DNA from: Novosphingobium sp. SG707
Lineage (GTDB): Bacteria; Pseudomonadota; Alphaproteobacteria; Sphingomonadales; Sphingomonadaceae
DNA length: 64,000 nucleotides
Reading direction: 5' to 3'
Assembly (NCBI RefSeq): GCF_012275515.1
Contig: NZ_JAAZQL010000003.1
Location: 730,611-794,610 of the forward strand
Shown here: positions 35,427 through 45,100 of the stretch, in pieces
Position numbering within the stretch: the stretch's first letter is position 1
Layout of the letters: each line of letters begins with the position of its first letter
Program-made: the position numbers and the translations under genes
Notes under the pieces: model-generated
What the model was told of the DNA's origin: nothing
Database searches by the model: none
The model's input: the letters and a program-made list of their open reading frames with translations, nothing else

Positions 35427-37028
35427 ATGAAAAGCCTTATTTTCAGAGCGGAGGTTGGAGCTTTGTCATCAACAACGGTCCCAATCTCGCCGGGAAGCGT
35501 GCGAAAAGGCGCTTTGGATGGCGCGGCGCCCATGCTTCCGGGGTGGTGGCCTTTCGCACTCATCATGCTGTCATGCATTTTGCTGCGTCTTCCCACTTTC
35601 GGCAACCCGATGCTCGACTATGACGAACAGCTCTATCTGGTTGTCGGCGATCGCATTCTGCATGGGCAATTGCCATACGTGGATCTTTGGGACCGCAAAC
35701 CCGTCGGGCTTTTTTTGTTCTATGCTGGCGTACGCCTGCTGGGCGGCAGCGGTATCATCCAGTATCAGCTGATAGCAGCTCTATGCGTGGCCGTCACCGC
35801 ATCGGTCATTTGGAGCATTGTGCGCCGCAGCGCAGGTATGCTTCAGGGATTCGTGGCAGCCTTGGCCTATGTTCTTCTGCTCAATGTACTGAGCGGCATG
35901 GGCGGTCAGGCGCCGGTCATCTACAATGCCTTCACAGCCTGTGCCGTCTGGGCCGCTTTCCGTTCAAACGATGCGCAGAGGCGGTCCCGGATCGTCGGCC
36001 TCGCGTTAACGGCAATGGCACTCATGGGGGTGGCCATACAGTTTAAATACATGCCCGTTGTGGAAGGTATCTTTCTAGGGATCTGGTTTCTTTGGCGACT
36101 GCGGAATGCCGAAATGTCGCTCAAGAGACTTATTCTCGTGGCATTCGCCATGATCACTTTGGCGGTTCTGCCCACCATTGCAGCTCTTGCCTATTATGCC
36201 TGGGGCGGACATCTGGACGCTTTTATCCAGGCCAACTTCATTTCGGTTTTTCACCGCAAGCCGTTTCCAGTTGAAACGCGCCTTTTGCAGATCAAATTTG
36301 TCCTGGCAAAGGCAATTTGTGTCATCGCACCCGCGCCTGCGGCCCTGATTTTGCGTTGGCGCCGGCGTGACTTGGGCAATCCGCAGGATTTTTGGCTGCT
36401 GGCCGGGTGGACTCTGTCTGCAGTCGCCGGCTTTGGCATGCTGGGTGATTTTTATGATTTCTATTTCATCACTGTTTTGCCGCCGCTGTGCATAGCGGTA
36501 GCCCCGCTCGTTCGCGGGGGGCGCATAGGTTTTTTCATCGGTTGCATGCTGTGTTTGTGGCCGGCCTTGTTGACCCCTTCGAATTACTTCAAAACTTCGG
36601 CCTATGAGCAGGCAGCCCGGCAGCTTGCGCAGGCGATCACACCCTATGTCACGCATCGCTGCCTTTATGTCTATGACGGCCCCACGATCCTTTACCAGCT
36701 GACTCGTGCCTGTTCCTCGAGCCGATATATTTACCCGGATCATTTGACCAATCCTACGGAAATTCCGGCTTTGGGGGTGGATGCTGCGGCCGAGGAAGCG
36801 CGTTTGCTTGCATCTCGCCCCGGCGCCATCGTCACGGCGGACCGGCCGCTGGTGCCCCGTGTCGATCCAGCGACCCAGAAACTTGTCCTGAGCGCATTGG
36901 CACGTGATTACGTTCTGGTCGCGAAGGTTTCCGTGATTGAACGCGTGATTTACGTTTGGGCTTTAAAAGATCTGCATCCTCCTCACACCGTTCGGATTGC
37001 GGATCGAGGTGCTGCCATTCCGGAATAA
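35427..37028 (+). CDS. Multi-pass GT-C type glycosyltransferase (ArnT/PMT-like)
   Basis: 533 residues with about ten hydrophobic segments. The first loop contains DYDEQLYL (about residues 64-71) followed by YVDLWDRKPVGLF, the acidic-pair plus Lys-Pro-pattern of polyprenyl-phosphate-sugar glycosyltransferases of the GT39/GT83 type. The C-terminal 130 residues are a soluble, probably periplasmic domain. Such enzymes transfer a sugar from a lipid carrier to a cell-envelope acceptor. It is alone on its strand with gaps of 280 and 390 bases; the acceptor is unknown. The ATG at 35427 has no strong ribosome-binding site, so a slightly later start is possible. Confidence 0.75.
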   Translation: MKSLIFRAEVGALSSTTVPISPGSVRKGALDGAAPMLPGWWPFALIMLSCILLRLPTFGNPMLDYDEQLYLVVGDRILHGQLPYVDLWDRKPVGLFLFYAGVRLLGGSGIIQYQLIAALCVAVTASVIWSIVRRSAGMLQGFVAALAYVLLLNVLSGMGGQAPVIYNAFTACAVWAAFRSNDAQRRSRIVGLALTAMALMGVAIQFKYMPVVEGIFLGIWFLWRLRNAEMSLKRLILVAFAMITLAVLPTIAALAYYAWGGHLDAFIQANFISVFHRKPFPVETRLLQIKFVLAKAICVIAPAPAALILRWRRRDLGNPQDFWLLAGWTLSAVAGFGMLGDFYDFYFITVLPPLCIAVAPLVRGGRIGFFIGCMLCLWPALLTPSNYFKTSAYEQAARQLAQAITPYVTHRCLYVYDGPTILYQLTRACSSSRYIYPDHLTNPTEIPALGVDAAAEEARLLASRPGAIVTADRPLVPRVDPATQKLVLSALARDYVLVAKVSVIERVIYVWALKDLHPPHTVRIADRGAAIPE

Positions 37029-37418
37029 TTTTCTACAGAGCGTTTTCAGATGGAGCAGCGGTTCGGCGGCGGCCGGCAGGTCCCGCTTGAGGGTTGTTGG
37101 CCTCCCGGAAAGATGGTTGTACAGTGTCAGCGGAGCGGCTTCATATCTGACGCGGCCGGGTCAGGGGCAGTTGGTCTTGTCAGGCTAAATGCGCTTAGCT
37201 ATTTATAGCTGAGGAGATGTTCATTGCCCGCAATGATCGGTTCGACCGTTTTGTGATAGCGCAGGCTCGGGCCGGAGGTATGGTGCCGGTTTCCAATTAA
37301 GCCCTGTTCGATGACTTTGATGTCCAGCGCCTCTGGCAAGACCTTCAGAGAAAAGCTGTTTTTCTGCGTTGTTGCCATGATGGCTTGACGTGTTCCGTCC
37401 TTGAGGCACACTGATTTT
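37029..37418. other. Intergenic region
   Basis: 390 bases. A 27-codon rightward frame starting after GAGGAG (about 37216, MFIARNDRFDRF...) is too short to support. Nothing else is recognised. Confidence 0.3.
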
Positions 37419-37919
37419 ATGCGCATCACCGATCATTTCGCGGCCAGTCGGGGCCTCTACTCTGGCCCTGTGGCAGGCATGCCCGATATTATGCTTATCG
37501 ATGTTCCGGCCGGCTTTGCCGGGGTGTCCTTGCCGCTGGGGCGGTATTACCCGATCATCCTCGAAAGTGCGGAAGAATTGAGCGAGCTTGAGACCTTTCT
37601 GGAAGCGCAGCGTGATGAGTTGGCACTTCCCGATCTCTTTGATCGTCGCCCCTCGAAGGTCGTGAGCGAATGTGTGGTGATTGCCCGCTATCGGCCCGCC
37701 TTGCCGGACTGGCCCTGGGTGCTGCTCTGCCAATGGCCTGAGGCTTATACTATGCTGGCCCCTCCTGAGGCGGATCTCTTCGCGCGGGGGCTCTATACGG
37801 TTGAGGTTCTGCCTTGCCGGAATGACCTGATCGGTATGGAGAACCGTCTGCGCGCGATGCTGATGGGGCGCCAGCTCCGGCATATCAGCGATGGCGCGCC
37901 GGAGATTGGTCAAGCATAA
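37419..37919 (+). CDS. Hypothetical soluble protein
   Basis: 166 residues from ATG 37419 (MRITDHFAAS); the frame is open to 37401. The body has alternating beta/alpha composition (DIMLIDVPAGFAGVSLPLGRYYPIIL, WPWVLLCQWPEAYTML) and no membrane segment or signal. The overlapping leftward 254-codon frame (37221-37985) has poorer composition and is treated as a shadow. No family recognised. Confidence 0.6.
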   Translation: MRITDHFAASRGLYSGPVAGMPDIMLIDVPAGFAGVSLPLGRYYPIILESAEELSELETFLEAQRDELALPDLFDRRPSKVVSECVVIARYRPALPDWPWVLLCQWPEAYTMLAPPEADLFARGLYTVEVLPCRNDLIGMENRLRAMLMGRQLRHISDGAPEIGQA

Positions 37920-38449
37920 CAGAAGGTGAACGGAGCCTTGGACCTTTTTGCGAGGACACCTTCTCGCCAAGGAGGCACGGCGCATCGGTGTTTCTTTTCA
38001 CCTGCAACTGCTGCTTCAGACAGGACTTTCAGGCGATAGCTCTCACTTTGCAGGATGGCTCTGAGGCCCCATTTCCCCGGCTTTCAGCGCTCGCGGACCG
38101 GCATGCTGCCCATAAATGCTCACAGCCCGATGGTCGATGCAGATGGCCGCAGTATCCTCCGATTTGCGACGGCCTAGGACTGCGACCCCTCAATGCCGGA
38201 AGTGTCATCGTCTGGGAGAAGATCACGACGGACAATCGCCTTCACCTACCTGGCGCGGGTATTCGGCAGACCAGGTGACGAAGGTCGGCCCGGGGCATGC
38301 GATCCGATACGGGTGCCGCGCGGGCGGTGAGGGCAGAAGGGGAAGGGACAGATGGGCGCCGCGCTGCAGCTTCGGGCCAGAGAGGAGAGAAGGGTCTTGA
38401 TGAGTGTCGCCGGAAAAGGGTTCCGAGCGATATTCGAAAGGTCAAGGCA
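37920..38449. other. Intergenic region before DUF736 gene
   Basis: 530 bases with only short conflicting frames. It probably contains the promoter of the DUF736 gene; no clear promoter motif could be picked out. Confidence 0.3.
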
Positions 38450-38953
38450 ATGAATATCGGAGAAGTCTCGCTTCAGCATGGTCGTCTGATGGGTCGTATC
38501 GCCACGCGTACGATCGATCTTCCCCGCATCGGTCTGCGACCCGTTGAAAGTCAGAACCCGCGGGCGCCCCGCTACGAGGTCGTCGCGCTCAATGTCGCCC
38601 GCCGCTGGGTCCAGATCGGCGCCCTCTGGGAGGCCGAAACGAAAAAGACCGGGGAGGTGTTCCTCGCCGGCAATATCGATGATCCCAGCCTGCCCGAGCC
38701 CCTGCCGGTGGCTTTGTTCCGCAATGAGAACGGCGGTTACGCCATCGCATGGCGGCGCGATACGCTGCGTTCGGATGCCGGCGGCAGCGGCTTCGGCACC
38801 AGCAATTACGATATGCAGGGCGGGGATGCCGGTGGTCGCTACGAAGGCGGTGCGGACAACGGCTTTGGCGACAGCACTGCCGGGCCCGATGGCACGGTAA
38901 TGCGTCAGATGGCGCTCGTCGGCGCTGACGAGGATGACGACATGGCGTTCTGA
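38450..38953 (+). CDS. DUF736 family protein
   Basis: 167 residues from ATG 38450 (MNIGEVSLQHGRLMGRI). The N-terminal 100 residues match the DUF736 pattern: start MNIG.., LMGRIATRTIDL, YEVVALNVARRWVQIGALWE. The C-terminus is Gly/Asp-rich and ends in an acidic DEDDDMAF tail. DUF736 proteins are hallmark plasmid/ICE genes of alphaproteobacteria with unknown activity. The acidic tail resembles the protein-interaction tip of SSB proteins; this is only an observation. A perfect terminator follows. Confidence 0.83.
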   Translation: MNIGEVSLQHGRLMGRIATRTIDLPRIGLRPVESQNPRAPRYEVVALNVARRWVQIGALWEAETKKTGEVFLAGNIDDPSLPEPLPVALFRNENGGYAIAWRRDTLRSDAGGSGFGTSNYDMQGGDAGGRYEGGADNGFGDSTAGPDGTVMRQMALVGADEDDDMAF

Positions 38954-38977
38954 TCCTCGCTGTGTTCCACCTCAAAC

Positions 38978-39014
38978 GGGCCGGAGCGTTCACGCGTTTC
39001 CGGCCCAATTTTTA
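38978..39014 (+). terminator. Rho-independent terminator after DUF736 gene
   Basis: GGGCCGGA (38978-38985) and TCCGGCCC (38999-39006) form a perfect 8-bp stem with a 13-base loop, followed by AATTTTT. Its position shows that the next gene starts at 39043, not at the earlier in-frame position 38962. Confidence 0.83.
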
Positions 39015-39042
39015 TCTCCCCCGTGCTTTGGGAGTGCTTACC

Positions 39043-40053
39043 ATGACCGATCCGTTTCCACGCAGCGTCAGCAGGTTTGCCGATCTGCCCAGCCTCTATG
39101 CGGCGATCACCGCCAGTCCTGAATTCCAGCGGGCGTTTGGCGATCCCATGCCGCTGTCGATCACTGAACCGGGCGAGGAGCCCGGCGAACATGATATGCC
39201 CGAACCGCTTGCGGCGCAGGCCGAATGCGGTGCCGTGATCGCCACGATCTTCGATCTGCTCACCGGGACCAGGCTTGAGCCGCTCGCAGCGGAAATCGCC
39301 TGGGGATTTGTCAATTCCTTCCATTTCGTTGCGGGCAAGCTGGAGCGCCGCGAGGAGGCCCTTACCGATGAAATCCGCGACCTGGCCCGCAGTCCTGACA
39401 CATCGGAAGTCTATAATCGGGAGCTCGAGGACAAACAGCTCCTTTGCCAGTCGACCGCCGAGCAGCGTGAGGCGATGGAATGCATGCGCGACTATGCCGC
39501 CGAGATGTATCGCGCGCAGTCGGGCTGGCCATGGTCGCCAGCCAGGGGCTCGCGCGCATCGAAAGCCTCGAGCGCCACGCAGATCGCCGTTCAGGACTTT
39601 CTGCGCGGGCGCGAACTCGAAAAGCGCGAGCGCCATGTGCCCAAAGGACCGATTGTCATCGCTTCTGGGCCTGCCGAATGGCATGACTGGCAGGCCGTCT
39701 GGGCAAGGCTTGATGCGGTCCACACGCGCATCCCGCATATGATGCTGGTTTCAACCGCGCAGCGAAAAGGCTTCGATGCCATTGTTGCAGCCTGGGCCGG
39801 TCACAGTGGGGTTCCGCTGGTGGCCTATACGTTGACGGGTGCAGGGCGCGGGGCTCCCTTTGCCCGGAACCGGCGGATGGTGGGGTTGAAACCCGTCGAG
39901 GCCATCCTTGGTGAGGGATCAGGCATTCAGGCCAATCTCTATCAGGCTTTGCGCAAGGCGGGGGTGCCCATCCATGCCTTCCGCAAAAATGATCAGGCAC
40001 CCATCGCGAGTGTCCCCCGTTTGACGGTGACAAGGCGCCGGCATAGCGTCTGA
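39043..40053 (+). CDS. DUF2493 (SLOG-like) protein, copy 1
   Basis: 336 residues from ATG 39043, with GGGAG upstream. The N-terminal 190 residues are helical (LEPLAAEIAWGFVNSFHFVAGKLE; DKQLLCQSTAEQREAMECMRDYAAEMY). The C-terminal 110 residues form the DUF2493 Rossmann-like domain (GPIVIASGPAEWHDWQAVWARLD, MMLVSTAQRKGFDAIVAAWA, ARNRRMV, VEAILGEGSGIQANLYQ). The domain belongs to the SLOG/YspA group predicted to bind nucleotides or nucleotide-derived signals. A paralogue lies at 40463. Confidence 0.82.
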   Translation: MTDPFPRSVSRFADLPSLYAAITASPEFQRAFGDPMPLSITEPGEEPGEHDMPEPLAAQAECGAVIATIFDLLTGTRLEPLAAEIAWGFVNSFHFVAGKLERREEALTDEIRDLARSPDTSEVYNRELEDKQLLCQSTAEQREAMECMRDYAAEMYRAQSGWPWSPARGSRASKASSATQIAVQDFLRGRELEKRERHVPKGPIVIASGPAEWHDWQAVWARLDAVHTRIPHMMLVSTAQRKGFDAIVAAWAGHSGVPLVAYTLTGAGRGAPFARNRRMVGLKPVEAILGEGSGIQANLYQALRKAGVPIHAFRKNDQAPIASVPRLTVTRRRHSV

Positions 40054-40079
40054 TCGCTCTTTCTGTTTTACCTCAAAGC

Positions 40080-40114
40080 AGGCCGGCTGTGCTCATGCGC
40101 GGTCGGCCTTTTTT
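40080..40114 (+). terminator. Rho-independent terminator after DUF2493 copy 1
   Basis: AGGCCG at 40080-40085 pairs with CGGCCT at 40104-40109, followed immediately by a T-run (TTTTTT including the last stem T). It lies 27 bases after the stop codon. Confidence 0.75.
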
Positions 40115-40180
40115 ATGCCTGAGGGGAGGGGCTGGCCTCCCGTTTGAGCGAAATTGAGGCCCCATGGCGAGGTGGCGGCT

Positions 40181-40232
40181 GGAGGCACCGGTTGCGAAGC
40201 GGGGGCATCGAACCCCCGCTCCGCAAGCCTCC
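40181..40232. repeat. Long imperfect hairpin / inverted repeat
   Basis: TTGCGAAGCGGGGG (40192-40205) and CCCCCGCTCCGCAA (40213-40226) form a 14-bp stem with one mismatch and a 7-base loop CATCGAA. Outside it, GGAGGC (40181-40186) can pair with GCCTCC (40227-40232) across a 5-base bulge. There is no T-run. It lies 230 bases upstream of DUF2493 copy 2, in a gap without genes, and is a candidate structured RNA leader or protein-binding palindrome. Confidence 0.6.
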
Positions 40233-40462
40233 TCTCTTCTCTCAAGTCTTCCAAGTGTGGCACGGGATCGCGACGGCCTCAAGGACGGCGGGGCCCCACC
40301 ATTTTTACGGGCGGATCGGGTGCAGTGTCTGGTTTGCAGGCTCACTTGCCGCCCGAAAAAATCGTGACCCCCACCGCCGCTGCGCGGTCGCGTTCCGCGA
40401 TCCCTGACCCCGCCGCTCGGCGCCCGTGCCGATGAAGAGACCTCTTTATCAAGGAGGTTTCC

Positions 40463-41446
40463 ATGACCAAGGCAATCCGTTCTGTCCGCTCCTTCTCCGA
40501 AATCGCCGACTTCCTCGCGCAGGAAACCGTGTGTCCCACCGATGACTTCGCGCACAGCTTTACGCAGACCGTCGATGGCTTCCGCAGCAGCGTGGCCGAC
40601 GAGGTGGTGACGAGCGATCTGCCCGACGCACTGCAGGTCCAGCTTGCCACCGAAGTGCTGGTGCGCACGATGTTCGATGTGCTGCGCGATACGAGGCTGG
40701 AGACCCTTTCCGACCGCCTCGCATGGGGGATCGTCCATGCCTTCCACCGGGTCGCCGGGCAACTCGACGGCGAGGCGGACAAGGCCGCGCTCAAGGTCCG
40801 GGATCTCATCCGCGATGTTGACGGCAGCGAGGTGATGATGGGGGAACTTGAAGAGGCCCAGACCCTTTGCCAGTCGCTCGATGAAGCCCGCGAGGCAGTG
40901 GCCTGCATGCGCGACCATGCCGCTGCCACCTTCCACAGCGAAACAGGCCGCCCGTGGTCCTCACCGCGCGGATCGCTGGTGTCGGGTAAGCGCACTGCCT
41001 CGGTGATTGCCGCCCAGGATTTCCTTGCCGCGCGCCGTCAGCGCCGGATCGATCAACACCATCCCCAAGCCCCGATCGTGATCTTCTCCGGCGGGGCGGA
41101 AGGCTGGCACGATCACGCGCTGATTTGGGACAGGCTCGATGCAATCCGTGCGCGAATACCGGCGATGGTGCTGGCATCAACGGCACAGGAAAAGGGTTGC
41201 GATGCGATGGCGGCGGCATGGGCGGCGAGCCGGAATGTCCGTGTCGTGGCCTTCACTCTCAACCGCAAACTGGGAGCGCAGGCCGGGTTCCGTCGCAACG
41301 AGCAATTGCTGGCGCTATGTCCTGTCGAGGCGGTGGTGGCGCAGGGCTCAGGGCTGCAATCGCATCTGGCGCGCGGTGTGAGGGCTAAGGGTATCCCGGC
41401 GCATTTCATCACGCTGGCCAATCAGCGGGCAACAGCACCCCGTTAG
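40463..41446 (+). CDS. DUF2493 (SLOG-like) protein, copy 2
   Basis: 327 residues; AAGGAGG seven bases before the ATG gives a strong start. Same architecture as copy 1: a helical N-terminus (DVLRDTRLETLSDRLAWGIVHAFHRVAGQLD; AQTLCQSLDEAREAVACMRDHAA) and a C-terminal DUF2493 domain (APIVIFSGGAEGWHDHALIWDRLD, VLASTAQEKGCDAMAAAWA, FRRNEQLL, VEAVVAQGSGLQSHLARG). The copies are clearly related but well diverged, so this is an old duplication. Each has its own terminator, implying separate expression. Confidence 0.82.
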   Translation: MTKAIRSVRSFSEIADFLAQETVCPTDDFAHSFTQTVDGFRSSVADEVVTSDLPDALQVQLATEVLVRTMFDVLRDTRLETLSDRLAWGIVHAFHRVAGQLDGEADKAALKVRDLIRDVDGSEVMMGELEEAQTLCQSLDEAREAVACMRDHAAATFHSETGRPWSSPRGSLVSGKRTASVIAAQDFLAARRQRRIDQHHPQAPIVIFSGGAEGWHDHALIWDRLDAIRARIPAMVLASTAQEKGCDAMAAAWAASRNVRVVAFTLNRKLGAQAGFRRNEQLLALCPVEAVVAQGSGLQSHLARGVRAKGIPAHFITLANQRATAPR

Positions 41447-41459
41447 GGTAGCGCAAAGG

Positions 41460-41495
41460 GCTGGTCCGGTTTGTCCGGGCCAGCTCTTCTTCTTT
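41460..41495 (+). terminator. Rho-independent terminator after DUF2493 copy 2
   Basis: GCTGGTCCGG (41460-41469) pairs with CCGGGCCAGC (41475-41484), one G-T pair, loop TTTGT, followed by TCTTCTTCTTTT. Confidence 0.8.
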
Positions 41496-41521
41496 TATTC
41501 CTGCGCCGATGTCGGCCCCGC

Positions 41522-41881
41522 TCAGGGACCCGTCACCGGGTCCGTCGCGTTGCCGAGGGAAGGTTGCGGTTCTTCCGTGGCTTTGCTTCCTGGCGACTTA
41601 TATCGGCTCGGTCTGGTGGGCCGGCGAGGCCCGGCAGCAGCATCGTCTCCCGCGTTCGGCAAAGCCTTGAGCGCTGTGATCGCCGCGTCACCGCCGGCGC
41701 GGATCGCCTGGGCCACGATCTCACGCAGATCAAGTTCGGCAAGACGCTCGAGCGGGAGCGCGCGGATCAGATCGGCATATTTGCCCCGGAGCGCATGGCG
41801 TGCCTTCTCGACATCTTCGGCGGCCTTGCGCCGGCGTTCTTCCAGTTCGGCAAGGCGATCTCTTTCATTCCATTTGGGCAT
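41522..41881 (-). CDS. Small helical plasmid protein (conjugation-accessory-like)
   Basis: 119 residues from ATG 41881, with AAAAGGA upstream; the open frame extends to 42097 but that part lacks sense. It reads MPKWNERDRLAELEERRRKA, a charged coiled-coil-like helix, then LRALPLERLAELDLREIVAQAIRAGG-type helices and a Pro/Ser-rich tail. It resembles small proteins found with relaxase/TraD-like genes on sphingomonad plasmids (possibly DUF6437), but I am not sure of the family. Confidence 0.55.
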   Translation of the reverse strand: MPKWNERDRLAELEERRRKAAEDVEKARHALRGKYADLIRALPLERLAELDLREIVAQAIRAGGDAAITALKALPNAGDDAAAGPRRPTRPSRYKSPGSKATEEPQPSLGNATDPVTGP

Positions 41882-42119
41882 GTCCATCATCCTTTTGAAG
41901 AGATGGTCTGCCCGCCACGCTTCCCATATCGGGCGTATGGCGCATGTTCGCAACACCAGGGCGGAAAATTTGTCCCAAAGCCATGCCTTCGAACAGCAGT
42001 TCAGGAAAACGGTGGAACAGCAAGGGCCATGCTGCGCAGTGCCCCCTGCCGATCCATTGTCATCACGCGGCAGGCCGCCTGCCAAGTCAAAGACCAAGCC
42101 CTTTCCGCCGTGGCGGTCC

Positions 42120-45100
42120 TCAGAACAGGAAGCGCAATCCCGTCGTCACGCTCTCGCGCTTGCTTGCTTCTCCCAGTTCGCCCGAGGCGGTGGAGAACAG
42201 GACAACGCCCGGCCCGACGCGGAATTCCGCGCCCACTGCCGCCGTGCCGCTGAACCGGTTGCGGCCGGCTCCGTAGGCGAGAAGGCTGTAGCCGCCGCCC
42301 GCGAGCGCCGCTGCGGCGCTCACAGGATCGCCCTGCAGCCGATAACGCAGGCCCAGCGTCAGGAAGCGGCGCCAGCGCCCCTTGGCTTCCTCCGGGCTTT
42401 CAAAGCTGATCCCGCCATCGATGAAGGCCTGCTTGCGGTCCGCCGCAGCAAGTTGGAGCGCATAAGGGTGGGGGCTGCTTTCGGAAAAGGCACCATGACG
42501 CGTCTTGACCCATGTCGCGCCCAGATGCGGGCGCAGCACCCAGTTTTGCGAGAGCGCGACGGTATGGCTGATCGAGGCATCGAGCGACACGGTGGGCAAA
42601 GTATAGCTCGCCGAAATCTGGCCGGCATCGGGCACCGAGCGATGCGTCGTTGCCCGCGCGGCATCATAGGCCGCCGACAGGGTGATCTGCGTTGCCGCAG
42701 TGCCCAGCCGGAGCGCCACACCGCCGACGACGCCCTGCGTTCTGGTCAATGCTCCGATCGCTTCGACGGACTGGTTCTGGCCGATCCAGCCGGCATAGCC
42801 GGTCAGGGCATAGCCTTCGCCCGCCACGCCAACCCCGCCCAGCACACCGTAGCCATTGATCGTTGCCCGACTGATGCCCTGATGATCATCGCCGGAAAAC
42901 TGATGCAGGCCGCCAAAAGCCTGGCCAAAGCTGAAGTAGTGTTGCGGTCCGCGATTCTCCCCCGCTCCCAGCGTACGGGCCGTGGCAGCCAGTGAAAGCG
43001 CGGTTTCAGCGCCGATTTCCATCGCATCGGCATAGGGTTCGGGCGTGATCCGCGCGAAAGCGGAAGCAATCGGCGCGCCATTGCCGTCCTGCAGCGCGGA
43101 AAGCGCCGGGAACAGCGCCGCAGGCGCGCCGCTCGCGGCCATCGCATTGTTCACATAGGTGATCGCGCGTTGCACCTGCGGATTATAGGTTGAGGAATTG
43201 GCGAATTGCACCAACAGCCCCAGATCGCCATTGGCCTGCGTCTTGACCACGCCGGGCAGGCCCGTCACCGTATCATAGGTGCCCGTGATCCCGCCCGAGG
43301 CGCTGATGAGGTTGAGCGTGCTGCCCGCCTTGACCGGGGTGGAGGCCACGATCTGCAGCGTGCTGCCCGAGGCGATGACCAGCTTGCCGTTGATGTTCAG
43401 CTTGTCCTGAGCCGTGGGCGTGATTTCAAATTGCGAGATTGACCCGCCGTTGAGTGTCACATTGCCGTTGACCGTCATCGTACCCGGCGAGGCGCCGGGG
43501 CTCAGGATACCGCTGACCGAAATATTGCCGTTGACCGTGCCAGCCGAACCAAAGGTCGCCCCGCTGCCCACCGTGATAGTGCCCGCGCGGAGTACCGAAC
43601 CTGCCAGCCCGACAAAGCGCCCGCCGCTCATCGCCAACGTATCGAACGTCCCTGTACCCGACAGCGTGGCAAAGCCGCTGCTCTGCGTCAGACTGCTGAT
43701 CCCATAGACAGAGGCAAGCGCCACCGGCGCGGCCTGCGTCCCCCCGCCGATGGAGAGCGTGCTCTTTCCCGTGCCATAAGCCCGGATGTAGCCCGAAAAG
43801 CCACCATTCATCTGGATCGTCGCCTGCGCGCTGGTGATGATGTTGCCGTTGATCGTGCCGGTGTTGGTAATGCTGGCGGTGGGGCCGTAAATCTGGACAT
43901 CGCCATTCACCACGCCGCTGTTGGTCACCGCCACGCTGCCCCCATTGTAGGCTGCGGCATAAATGGCATAGGTCTGGCCATAGAAGTCGGGCTTGATGCC
44001 CGTGATCGTGCCACTGTTGGTGATCGACAGGTTGCCAATGCCGCTGGCCGAATAGGAGCCATAGAGCGTGGTGGCCACACCGCCGGTGATCGTGCCGCTG
44101 TTTATCACCGCACTGTTGGCATTGGTGAAAGTGGTCATTGAAACAGCGAGACCTGTGCGATCATTCAGGATCGTGCCGCTGTTGTTAAAGGCCAGACCCT
44201 TGGTGGTGGACAGCGAAACGGCCGAGCCGACCAGACTGGTTGATCCAATGGTGGCGCTGTTGCTGAAGCTGGCGGTGTTGAGCGCAACGCGGCCCACATT
44301 GGCCTGATTGACAAATCCGCCCAGTTCCACCCCGCTGTAGGGCTGATAGCTGACGCCTGCCGAGTCCAGCCCCAGCACACTGCCGCTGGTGGCCGCCTGA
44401 TTGATGATCGTGCCGTCGCCGCTGACATAGATGGAGCCGGTATAGCTCGACGGGGCCTTTACCGTCACTTGCGAACCGGCACCGGCCGCCGCCACGAATT
44501 CACCCGAGAAGCCGCTGAACAAGCCGCCGCCCAGCGTTACACTGGCCGTGCCGCTGCGCTGATGACCGATAAAGTCGGTGCCGCCGCCGCCATCGATGCT
44601 GCCGTTCACACCATAGCCGGAGCCGGTTTCCACCAGCACATCATTGCCTGCGCCAAACACCAGATTGCCGCTGATCGTGCCGCCGCCGGCGACATAGGCA
44701 CCGGAAGAGTAGCTGGTGCCGCCGTAAGGCGAGTAGCCCAGATTGACGTTGCCGTTGATGGTGCCGGCATTGCTCAGCAGCCCGCCGTTCATCTGGACCG
44801 CCGTGTTCACGCCGGTGATCGTGCCGCCCGCCATATTGGTCACGCTGTTCGCGTTGCTGTAATAGGCGATGCTGCGGATCGCCGCGCCCGTGGTGCTGGT
44901 GATCGAGCCGCTGTTGCTGATCGTCGACCCGTTGAGCTGGACGCCATCGCCGTTGGACGCGATGGTGCCGGTGTTGGTCAGGCTGGTGGCCGACACGCCC
45001 GCGCCGCCCGTGGCGCTGATCGTGCCATTGTTGGTGACGGTGGTGGCGGACACCGCAGCGAACGTCGTTCCGGTCGTGCCGGTGGTGTCGGTGAAACGGA

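Noticed and set aside
37221..37985. 254-codon leftward frame
   Set aside because: Competes with the 37419-37919 rightward frame, which has better amino-acid composition; neither is recognised, and the leftward one lacks a plausible start.
38962..39042. Longer N-terminus for DUF2493 copy 1
   Set aside because: It would run through the DUF736 terminator hairpin; the ATG at 39043 has its own ribosome-binding site.
40192..40226. tRNA-like T-arm (GGGGGTTCGATGCCCCC on the minus strand)
   Set aside because: No acceptor, D or anticodon arm can be drawn around it, there is no CCA end, and the stem is much longer than a T-arm.
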